In this document: one piece after another, positions 55,581 to 64,000 of the stretch
How positions within the stretch are numbered: position 1 is the stretch's first letter
Layout: the number at the start of each line of letters is the position of its first letter
DNA from: Monocercomonoides exilis
Lineage: Eukaryota > Preaxostyla > Oxymonadida > Polymastigidae
Direction of reading: 5' to 3'
Assembly (NCBI GenBank): GCA_001643675.2
Contig: LSRY02000061.1
Location: 124,001 to 188,000, forward strand
Length of the DNA stretch: 64,000 nt
Notes under the pieces: model-generated
The model's input: only the letters and a program-made list of their open reading frames with translations
Told to the model about the DNA's origin: nothing
Databases searched by the model: none
Program-made: the position numbers and the translations under genes

Positions 55581-58500
55581 ATGTTGTGCAAATGCATCAC
55601 CGATGCTACATTACCTTGCAGTTGTATTGCGTTATTTAACCAAAATCAGCACGAACCAATTTTTCAATGCTTTTCAAAACATTTATTTCAGTTGTGCACC
55701 TTGATTGCGTCAATTTCCGAACTCCAAAAAAGTGTAACATTTCAAGCATATATAATTCTACGACCTTCCTTAAAGGATTTTGATTTGGCATTTCCTGAAA
55801 ATATTTCCAAGAAATTTAGTATTTTTTTATGTAAAAACGAGCAATTCACAGTTCAAATTGAAAAGGTTGAAGCTGTGGAAACACCGATTAAACTTATTCA
55901 ATTTATCAAGGGAAATACACGAGTGTATCCACCAATATCACAATTTTCTCATTTGAAGGAAAAATGCTTATTTTCTGCTTCCAATGAACAAAATGCTCAA
56001 ATTGTTGAAAAATTAAATGCTTGGTGTCATTCGGCGCAAATTTTTGAATTGTTGGAAGAAATTGTTTTATTTTTGGAACAACGGCTTTTTCTTCCACAAT
56101 TTTCGCAGCGCTTTCAAATTTTATGCGCTTCTTTTTTAAATCGCAAGAATTTTTCAGAATTATATTCAAGTGACATAAAACTACCACAGCATCGTACGTT
56201 TTCTCCAAGTGGATTTATTGTTACAGGCTTTGAAGGTGTTGGAAAAACAAAATTTATCGACTGTGCAATGTGGATAGTTCAGAAGACTATTTTTACCTAT
56301 CAGAATGAGAACTACGAGCATCGATTGGAACAGCTTTCAGAAGAAGACCGAAAGATGTTTCAATGCCTATCCATTATTTCAGCGCCGCTTGACGGTTTAT
56401 CATCTCTTAGCGACATTTTGAATACATTACGCTATCGAAACATGCTGATCACAAGCGAAGCTGACGAAGATGCATCTACACAAGAAATACAGAAAGATGA
56501 GTTCATGAGCAATGCAACTTCATCAGTTGATACAGAAAGTGAGATGACTGAGTTTATTTCATCATTGGACTTTGGAGAATTCGAAAGAGAGGAATCGAGG
56601 AAGAGTACAACAGACACAGATAAAAGCACAAACACACATAGCATACTGCAATACATGACTTATGCATTGAAGACACTGCCATTCATTCTTGTGATGGATC
56701 ATCTGGATGAATTCTTGCGTTTGCCTGCGCTGCCGTCAGGCGAGACAGCAGTTTCGCTTCTTCAGTCTCTTTTTTCAGATTCCTTTGCATTTCCTGTGGT
56801 TGTCTTAGCAGTCACAACAACATTTGGAACACACACTTCTCTTTCTTCGTCTTTGTCTTCTTCGTCCTCGTCCACTTCTTCAAGTTCTTCTTCCTCTTCT
56901 TCATCCACTGCTTCTTCTTCTTATCAATCTATTTATTCACAAGCATGCAGTCTATTTTTACGTCAGACACGTTTTTCCAGAGTTTTCAGGTTTCCTCGTC
57001 TTTCTTCTTATTCATTCCTTCGAAGCAATCTCAAACAATTTGCAATGCTTCCAGCTAAAATCGTCGATTCATCAATTGTCATAAACATTGACTATGCCAA
57101 TCAAGAAAACTGCTTCCTCACTTCATCGTTGTCTCCATCAACTTCTCCTTCTCATTCACATGAACACACTTCATTCAACTCACATGTCTTAGATTTGCTG
57201 TCCAGCTGGATTTTTCGCTATTTGCCTGGTTTTTCTTTGAGAGAGCTCAAAAGACTGCTTTTGTTTGCAGTCGTAATACAAGACTGCGATTTGAAGAGAA
57301 TATTCAATCAGAAAAAAATGAAGAAAGAGAAAAAAGAGGAAAAAGATCTGGATGATAGAAGAAAGAGCAAAAAAGATAGAAAACGATTAGCTGAAATACC
57401 AACCCCATTGTCTGCTTCTTCCTCTCAATCATCGCCATCCCCTTCTTCTTCTTCATCCCCTTCCTCTTTCTCATCCTCTGATCAGTCGCCTTTAATCTCT
57501 TCTACCTCAACAACCTCAAGTAACTGTTTAGTGTTCAATGAAGAGATTATCAAAAAAGCAGCTAAAATGACAAGGCCAGGTTCAAAAATGGCCAACTCAC
57601 ATGATATTTCTGATTCAACACCAAATTCTCTTCCTTCAAACACATCTGACACAACTGCTCAATCATCTCATTCTCCGTCTCCATCTTCAGACACCATATC
57701 ACATGCACTTCCAAATGACAATAAGTCCATCCTTCAACAGAATTCACTTCATTCATCCATTCACTTCACTTCACTTTCTCATCTTCTGTCAACTCCAGCT
57801 GACCAGATCACAATGCCAGTTGTGGTGTCAGCTTTGCGCTCCTTCTTTCTTTCTGATGTTGTCGGATACGACTCAGTCAAGAAGCAGCTGTTTGACATTC
57901 TGATCCTGCCTTCTCTCGCCAAGCTCTCTCACACTCTTTCTAACACATCGTATTTATCTCAATATTCTCAATCTTCTCAATCTTCTCAATCTTCTCATTC
58001 TTCTCATTCTTCTCTAACACATTTGCCTCGTTCCCTTCCTCTGCAGACATTTGGAATCATCCTGCACGGCCCATCTGGCTGCGGCAAGTCTCACATTGCG
58101 TCTTCTCTTTCCTCCTTCTTTTCTTCATCAGCATCAAACATTGTGTCGCTCCCTCTCCTTCTCCGCTCTTCTTTGGGCGACTCAGAAAAGACGATCAAAC
58201 AGCTTTTTGCGGACTGCCGGCAGAATCGGCCGTCTGTACTGGTGTTTGACCATTTGGATGCAGTGGGGCAAAAGAGAGGAGGGATTATGGGAGGGAAAAG
58301 CGGAAGTGATGATGGTGGGAATGATGTGTTTAGCAGAATTGTGACTCAATTGCTAACAGAAATGGATGGGATATCAGGAGAAGATGCAGAAGAAGGAGAA
58401 GGACGGTTTTTATCTCGAGTGGATGATGATGATGATGGTGATGATGATACTTTAGCAGAAAAATCTGATTCAAAAAAAGAAGAAGATAATGCAAATGATA

Positions 58501-58988
58501 ACAGTTATGCATTAAGTCAATATTTTTCGCTCTCTCAATATTGCATAGTTGTTGGATTGTGTGAAGATATCAAGGTAATTGACCCAGCGTTGGCACGCCC
58601 TGGAAGATTTGAGCATCACATTGAAATTCCTCTTCCTGAAGCGAATGACAGGAAAGCTCTCCTAAAGGAATGGCTAACACCAGTTTCAAAAGAGGAGATA
58701 GAAAAAACAGACATATCAAAATGCTCAAAAGAAAATGCTCATTCAACTTCAAAAATTTGCGTTACAAAATCGTATGGAAAAAAGAAAGAACAAAGTCCAA
58801 CAGAAAATGATTGGTTTGATGCATTTATTGAAAGAGCTGCAAGAAAGAGCGAAGGAATGTCAAGCTCATCAATAAAGGCATCCATTAGAGATTCTGTTTT
58901 GGATTCAATAAGCAAAAAAGATAAGCCCCATTGGATAATTAACACTTCATCTTTAATAAAATCACTTCAAAAGAGAAAAAATTACTAA
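55581..58988 (+). CDS. Type II AAA protein with both Walker B glutamates replaced by His
   Basis: Single exon, 1,135 aa. Two AAA modules follow a 210-aa N-domain. D1: Walker A GFEGVGKT (216-223) and Walker B FILVMDHLDEF (about 368-378), with an acidic insert between them. D2 starts at DVVGYDSVKKQLFDILILP, with Walker A HGPSGCGKS (about 827-835), Walker B SVLVFDHLDAV (about 884-894), IVTQLLTEMDGISG and the Arg-bearing DPALARPGRFEHHIEIPLPE. In both modules the catalytic Glu of hhhhDE is His, so each ring should bind but poorly hydrolyse ATP. Overall plan suits the Cdc48/Afg2/Pex1-Pex6 clade; the D2 Walker A GPSGCGKS recalls Pex1, but no subfamily can be fixed. The inter-ring linker (about 575-750) is Ser-rich and disordered with a basic KKEKKEEKD patch. 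Substrates unknown. Confidence 0.8.
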   Translation: MLCKCITDATLPCSCIALFNQNQHEPIFQCFSKHLFQLCTLIASISELQKSVTFQAYIILRPSLKDFDLAFPENISKKFSIFLCKNEQFTVQIEKVEAVETPIKLIQFIKGNTRVYPPISQFSHLKEKCLFSASNEQNAQIVEKLNAWCHSAQIFELLEEIVLFLEQRLFLPQFSQRFQILCASFLNRKNFSELYSSDIKLPQHRTFSPSGFIVTGFEGVGKTKFIDCAMWIVQKTIFTYQNENYEHRLEQLSEEDRKMFQCLSIISAPLDGLSSLSDILNTLRYRNMLITSEADEDASTQEIQKDEFMSNATSSVDTESEMTEFISSLDFGEFEREESRKSTTDTDKSTNTHSILQYMTYALKTLPFILVMDHLDEFLRLPALPSGETAVSLLQSLFSDSFAFPVVVLAVTTTFGTHTSLSSSLSSSSSSTSSSSSSSSSSTASSSYQSIYSQACSLFLRQTRFSRVFRFPRLSSYSFLRSNLKQFAMLPAKIVDSSIVINIDYANQENCFLTSSLSPSTSPSHSHEHTSFNSHVLDLLSSWIFRYLPGFSLRELKRLLLFAVVIQDCDLKRIFNQKKMKKEKKEEKDLDDRRKSKKDRKRLAEIPTPLSASSSQSSPSPSSSSSPSSFSSSDQSPLISSTSTTSSNCLVFNEEIIKKAAKMTRPGSKMANSHDISDSTPNSLPSNTSDTTAQSSHSPSPSSDTISHALPNDNKSILQQNSLHSSIHFTSLSHLLSTPADQITMPVVVSALRSFFLSDVVGYDSVKKQLFDILILPSLAKLSHTLSNTSYLSQYSQSSQSSQSSHSSHSSLTHLPRSLPLQTFGIILHGPSGCGKSHIASSLSSFFSSSASNIVSLPLLLRSSLGDSEKTIKQLFADCRQNRPSVLVFDHLDAVGQKRGGIMGGKSGSDDGGNDVFSRIVTQLLTEMDGISGEDAEEGEGRFLSRVDDDDDGDDDTLAEKSDSKKEEDNANDNSYALSQYFSLSQYCIVVGLCEDIKVIDPALARPGRFEHHIEIPLPEANDRKALLKEWLTPVSKEEIEKTDISKCSKENAHSTSKICVTKSYGKKKEQSPTENDWFDAFIERAARKSEGMSSSSIKASIRDSVLDSISKKDKPHWIINTSSLIKSLQKRKNY

Positions 58989-59286
58989 TGCTAACATTTC
59001 AATGATAACGTGTTTGAAAAAGATTCAAAATTAACAATTTAACTTTAATTATTGTCCCATAATTATTTTTGTAACATCATAATTATTCTTCAAATCTCCT
59101 ATTAGACAGATGATATGAGTTCTAATAAAAAGGTTGAAGCACACTTTAAATTTAAGAAAATTTTCGAATGGTGAAAAAAACTGTAAGCACATGTATTTTA
59201 AAACTTCGCTTACTAATGTTTGATGTCAATTCGAAAGTCCTTGATCTATCATCAGCTTACCCAAGCTCCTTATTTGAATTAACAAA

Positions 59287-60769
59287 ATGACAATTTTTGT
59301 TGATGATGAAGAGAATAGCGTTTGTTTTTCTTATTTTTCGATTTTGAATTTGATAAGTCATTTGCAGACAATTCCCTCATGGTCTTTACTATGTAAAGAA
59401 ATAAGCATTTTCGCTTGGATAAAGGACACCATTCCACAATTTGAATTATTTCTTCCTTCATTTTTGACTTCTTTGAAAAATGGATCTTTGATTGCTGCTA
59501 TTGTTGATCATTTCACTCCAAATATTTGTGAAAATGATGAAGAAGAAACATTCTATGGTCCGATTTGTAGGTATTCGCCAATAACCGCATATAATTCAGT
59601 CTTCGCATCGTTTATAGGCTTGCTGCAACACTTATCAAATATTATAATTTATCAAGTTTATTTGTTTAGATTTACCATTTTTTTTGTTTCTTGATGAAGA
59701 GCATGTCACCTCTGGAACAGCTATTGAACATTCATTAGATTCGCTTTTATTTGTGCAAAACAAACTTTCGAGGAAAGAAAGATTGATTTCGTTATACATG
59801 AATCCTGATCATCCTCTCGTTTTTGATCCAAATCAGCTTCTTCTTGAAAGCACTGCTATCATCAGTCAAGAAGCAGTTTCTTCTCACCTATTCATCGCAA
59901 CAAACGTTTCAACATGTGATGACGAGAAGAAAGAATTTCAAAGCACAAGGCCAAATGAGCCTTTCCATTTTGCTCATCAGAATGATGAAGAACGTACAGA
60001 AAACGAGAAATGCGAGTCCAACGAAGAGCAACGTGCAATTCCTCGTATTGTGCAAGTTGAACAGCGCTCTGTATCTTCTTTTAGCGATTCTCCTTTCTCA
60101 GAAAGGCAGAACGATAAGAAAGATGTGGCTTTATCTCCAGAACAGATAAAACAAACTGAATTGGATGAATCAAATGAATTAGATAAAATCGAAGAAGAAG
60201 AAGAAGAAAAAGAAGAGCTTTCATCTGAACATTCTTCAATGAGTAATATGCTTGCATATCAATCTTCATTGCCTTTATCTCATTCATCATCATCCTTATT
60301 CACCCCGAGCGCTCAAAATCTTACTCATCCAACTTCATCAACCAGACAAATTGACCGCTTTTTCTTTCGGATTTCATTTTTTATCTCCTTCTTTTTCGTC
60401 GTTGCTTTTGCTGTGATTTTACTTGTGTTCGAAGAGAGACAAGGCTTATTTGCAGACGATTTCGTTCTGAAGACTTCCAGTTCAAGTAAATATTCTTCGA
60501 ATGATATTTCTCGAATTCCACAAAGAGTGATTCCTTCGCACATTAGCAGTCGAACTATGAAGGGTTTCCCTCCGATTAGCGAAACTGATGACAAAAGCAA
60601 TTATGAAAGGCAGAAAAATGAACGGCAATCTCAGCAGGAATATATTCAACGAGAGAAGTTCAGATCTATTGCACCAGATTTGGCAAAAAAATTACCAGTT
60701 CCTCAGCGTGCTCAGTTTCAACGACCTCGCATCACTTCACGCATTGTTGGAGAAGAAAATTATAATTAA
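59287..60769 (+). CDS. Calponin-homology-like domain protein with C-terminal transmembrane helix
   Basis: Proposed exons 59287-59319, 59368-59570, 59618-59655 and 59700-60769 sum to 447 aa. Residues about 12-120 resemble a CH domain: LLCKEISIFAWIKDTIPQF, then LPSFLTSLKNGSLIAAIVDH and, after splicing, ICRLAATLIKYYNLSKHVTS and SLDSLLFVQNKL. CH domains bind actin, microtubules or signalling partners. A disordered acidic middle follows, then one strong TM helix (ISFFISFFFVVAFAVILLVF, about 311-334) and a 113-aa Arg/Gln-rich tail. A cytoskeletal domain plus single TM recalls calmin or nesprins, so a link between membrane and cytoskeleton is a reasonable guess. Introns are 48, 47 and 44 nt. The first has no in-frame stop and could be retained; the last two were chosen because they restore frame at sizes typical for this window, but other splicings are possible. 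Confidence 0.6.
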
Positions 60770-61021
60770 AATAGTGATAAATTTTTTATTTGGTGATTAT
60801 TTTTGTACTACGCTTCAATTTATCTATTTTTTTAAATTTGTCAGAAACTGCATATTTAATAAAAGTATTTTTTGTTATTATATTTGGAATTTGCGAAAAT
60901 TGAAAAAAAGGAAATCACAACAAAAACATCTTCGTCTTATGGGTTTAGTAGTATTTTTTTTACTTGCATTTTCGGAGTATTACAAAGAGGTGGTGCGCGA
61001 GACTTATAGGATTGCGCGTGA

Positions 61022-64000
61022 ATGGGTAACATTTTTGGAAAACGCAAGAATCGGCATGAGGTTGCTCATCCGTCAGTTCCAATTTCCCCTCATTGCTCTG
61101 CCGCAAGAGTTCCGTCACCTGAAAAGCCCAACCGAACTGAAGTGGAAAGCACAGAACATAACATAATCCAATCGGTATCTTTTGCCCTTTCAACACCACC
61201 AAAATCCAATTCAAACATTTACAATACCTCTGAGCAACATTCATCAGAATCAAAGGTATTGTCTGAGAAAACTCCAAAATCAAAACAAGTCGTTACGAAA
61301 GAGGCAGAAGAAGCAATAAAGGAACTATTAAAAGAACAGCCGGTTAAGTTTGAACCAGCTCAGGTGATAGAAACGCGAATTGTTCACAAAATTCGACTTC
61401 CTTCCGGTAAGAAGATGATAAATAATTATTTGATAGTTAGTAAATTAGGAAGCGGAAGTTTCGGAAAAGTTGTGCTTTGCGAAGACGCAAAGACACGAGC
61501 GAGATATGTGTGCACTTTTTCAATTTTATTTGTTAATTCGTTTATTTATTTCTATCTGATGATGATTTTATGCTTTTTTCCATTGAAATACATTTTTGCT
61601 TAAAAGGCTATGAAAATTTTGAAAAGAGACGGATTAACGAAAAGATGGAAAGGAAAAAATGGTTTTCAACATTTGCTGCGGGAAATGACAATTATGAAAA
61701 AAGTTAACGGCCATCCATCAATCATGGGTCTTCATGAGATTCTAGATGATCCAACAGCACCAAAGTTGTATTTAGTTATCGAGCTATGCGAAGGTGGGCG
61801 CGTTATGAAAACTCCTTCTTTGCTACCAATTCAGATCGAAGATTTGAACAGGTCAATAACCACCTTAAATTCTGCAATAGCATCAACCATGTCATCTCCC
61901 TCAGCAGACGACCAAGCTACGATTAATTCAATAAAAGACACCACTTCCTTCTTTCTGACACAAACATCTCACATCCGCCCACTGCCTCAAGAGCTTGCCA
62001 TCCACTTCACTCGCTCTCTTCTTCTCGGCCTTCTCTTTCTGCACAGCCACAAGATCATTCACAGAGACATCAAGCCAGACAACCTGCTGCTCAATTCAAA
62101 AGGAGAGCTGAAGATCTGTGACTTCGGCTCATCGCAGCTGCTGAAGCACCACAAGCAGCTGCTGCATTCGACTGAAGGCACTTTTGCCTTCCTGTCTCCT
62201 GAAGTGGTGAAAGGAAGAGGGTTTTTGGGAACAGCTGTGGATGTGTGGGCGATGGGTGTGTGCGTGTATGTGTTCTGCTATGGCGTGCTGCCATTTGGGA
62301 ATGGCATTGGGAGAGGAGGAGGAGGATGTGGTGGTGGAGGAGGGGAGAAGGAAAGAGGGAGAAGTCACAGAGAGACGGTGGATGAAAACGGAGAGAACAG
62401 GAAATCAGACAAGCGTTTGGTGTCCTTTTCCTCTTCTTTATCTCCATCTCCGTCTCCTTCTTCTTCTTCCTCTTCTTCCAGCTACACCTCTTCTCTTCCT
62501 TATCCCTCCAAAAGCGATATCAGCATCCTTCAAAGTGAGACAGACGAGACGAAAGTGACCAACCAGCAGCTGTTCAGCGAGATCAAGCACAAACCTCTCA
62601 TCTTCCCAGACATGGCATCGATTGAGGCATTCGAACGGAACAACTGCCCTGGCTCTGTCAAAAGAGAGTCTTATGCGTCTTCTCTGCTTCCTCCACAAAG
62701 TGCTTCAACTTCATCTGCTTCTTCTTCTTCTTCCTCTGTTGATGCTTCTTCTTCTTCTTCTCCTGATTCTTCTCTTTCCTCTTCCTCTTCCCCTTCCCCA
62801 TCTCTTCTTCTCCAGCAGCACTTCATTTCTCTTCTCCTCAACAAGAACCCTTCCCTCCGTCTGCATTTATGTGAGGCAGTTGTGCACCCCTGGATCACCT
62901 CTTCCTATTCGAAGCCATTTGAAGAGGAAGAGCTGAAGAAGGCAGGGTTGTTCGGGCTGAGGAAGTACATGTACATGAAGATGCTCCATTGGAGGGAGAA
63001 GGAGATGCTGAAAGAGAAGGTGAGGGCAGCTGGAAGAGACGAAGCTGTGTTGTCTTCTGCGATGAATGGGAAGATGACACAAATATCAGATCTTTCTTCT
63101 TCTTCCTCTCCTTCTTTTATATCTTCTCCTTCTCCTTCTCCTTCTTCCTCTCCTGTTCCCTTCTCCACCACACTCACTGAGAAAGAGCAGATATCCATCT
63201 TTGAAGAGTGGAAGGGAGAATACAGAGCAATTGTGGAGCTGGTGAGGCTGAAGGAAATCAGCTTGGGAATCAAAACAAACAGCGAAAAGAAAACTTTTCC
63301 TTCTTCGGCATCACTTTTGAGTGCATCGGGTGCTCAAAATGATGGAGCTTCGATTTCTTCCGCTTCTGCCTCTGCCACTGCCTCTGCAGCTAATTCTTCT
63401 TCTTCCTCCTCCTCTTCTTCTACAAATTCTGTCCATTTCCATTCAAAAAGCACTCACCAAGTGTATTTTGAGCCATCTGACATGCCACAACAATCTGACA
63501 TCTTCACAAATGCTGACAATCCTTTGCTTCCTTCCTCCTCTTCCTCTCCTTCTCCTTCTCCTCCTTTCTCTTCTTCTTCTTCTTCCTTTTCCTCCACCAC
63601 TTCTTCTTCTGCTTATTCCACCCCTTATTCTCAATCTCCTGCCCCTTCTCCTTATGCTCTCTATAACACACCCTTCGTCAGATATTATGTTCGCCCTTTT
63701 CCTCACGTTTATTCTTCTTCCTCCTCATCAAATAATACTTCATCATCATCATCTTCTTCCTTTTCCTCCTCTTCCTCCTCTTCCTCCTCTTCCTCTTCCT
63801 CTCTCTCCCATCCTTCCTCTCCTTCTCCACTTCCTTATGCTTCTCCTTCTTCTGATATATCTCCACAATACTCTTGTGCTTCTTCTATGTTTGCTCCTTC
63901 TCCTTCTCCTTGCCCTTCCTCATCTTTCTCTTCTTCTTCTGCACTGAAATTCTGTTCTTCTCCTTCCACAACATCTTCTTCTTCTTCTTCTTCTTCTTCT
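61022..64000 (+). CDS. CaMKK-like Ser/Thr protein kinase, N-myristoylated, Ser-rich inserts (3' incomplete)
   Basis: Exons 61022-61507 and 61606 to beyond 64000 give at least 960 aa. MGNIFGKRK carries Gly2 for N-myristoylation. The kinase domain starts near 135: G-loop LGSGSFGKVV (142-151), catalytic Lys in YAMKIL (spliced, K165), IIHRDIKPDNLLL (about 312), CDFGSS (about 333), SPEVV in place of APE, and DVWAMGVCVYVFCYGVLPFG. VIELCEGGRVMKTPSL, like the VFELVNQGPVM stretch of CaMKK, and the preceding RLPSGKKMINNYLIV point to the CaMKK/GRIK group that phosphorylates AMPK/SnRK1-type kinases. The C-lobe is split: about 180 residues of Gly- and Ser-rich sequence separate GVLPFG from helix H (LLLNKNPSLRLHLCEAVVHP). 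A tail of poly-Ser blocks runs off the window. No calmodulin-binding segment is evident. Confidence 0.85.
63700..64000. repeat. TCT/TCC trinucleotide-rich poly-Ser coding tract
   Basis: Dense TCT/TTC/TCC triplets encode Ser-rich sequence in the kinase tail and reach a pure (TCT)n run at the right edge of the window. This is the same codon bias as in the pseudophosphatase gene. Confidence 0.8.

Noticed and set aside
55581-58988. Firm assignment to PEX1
   Set aside because: The second P-loop is Pex1-like, but the N-domain and both Walker B motifs are too divergent to call without phylogeny, and peroxisomes cannot be assumed in this lineage.
59656-59669. A 14-nt intron in the CH/TM gene
   Set aside because: It would fix the frame but is far below the shortest other intron. 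A 44-nt intron from the same donor to 59699 fixes it equally well.
1-64000. tRNA, rRNA or snRNA genes
   Set aside because: No stretch with a convincing tRNA B-box plus acceptor-stem pairing or rRNA core sequence was found on either strand by eye. A covariance-model scan would be decisive.

Overview
This is a eukaryotic nuclear contig, most likely from an AT-rich, intron-bearing protist. Genes are packed tightly on both strands. They are interrupted by short GT-AG introns, about 40 of which can be placed by joining reading frames across conserved domains; most are 44-110 nt, with 5' sites usually GTTTG or GTATG. Intergenic DNA is AT-rich. Stop codons are standard: TAA, TAG and TGA all end genes. 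The lineage is inferred, not shown. A secreted beta-helix surface protein with a CG...PC.SL entry motif, a coiled-coil/BTB/SPRY protein, huge poly-Ser proteins and many short introns fit an oxymonad (Preaxostyla, e.g. Monocercomonoides or Blattamonas) better than a trichomonad, whose introns are rare. No mitochondrial gene is seen.

Layout. 1-5.5 kb: a 5'-complete beta-helix surface protein running off the left edge (-) and a divergently transcribed BTB-SPRY protein (+). 5.5-7.85 kb: intergenic DNA made of polypurine and polypyrimidine repeats. 7.85-17.35 kb: three minus-strand genes, a dual-specificity pseudophosphatase with a very long poly-Ser tail, a Lys/Glu-rich type I membrane protein and a small MGxC-type acylated protein. 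17.6-24.3 kb: a mitotic-type cyclin, a secreted Cys-hairpin protein, Xaa-Pro aminopeptidase P and a HAD phosphatase/mutase. 24.5-29.8 kb: one six-exon, about 1,500-aa protein of unknown function. 29.8-33.1 kb: a gene-poor stretch holding two foldback (MITE-like) inverted repeats. 33.1-42.4 kb: a RING-H2 E3 ligase, a seven-TM THH1/TOM1-like protein and xanthine dehydrogenase. 42.9-49.9 kb: phosphatidylinositol synthase, NIP7 and a tandem pair of paralogous unknown proteins. 50-64 kb: a tepsin/MTV1-like AP-4 accessory protein, a Stm1/SERBP1-like ribosome-binding protein, a double-ring AAA protein with both Walker B glutamates replaced, a calponin-homology/TM protein and a CaMKK-like kinase that runs off the right edge.

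No operon or dedicated pathway cluster is visible. The genes are mostly housekeeping (ribosome biogenesis, phospholipid synthesis, trafficking, cell cycle, purine oxidation) mixed with lineage-specific proteins. The best candidates for something new are the four-module CX3C-X6-CX3C secreted protein, the AAA protein and phosphatase with altered catalytic residues, the tandem paralog pair and the foldback elements with doubled terminal motifs. All exon boundaries were read by eye; none has been tested against RNA.
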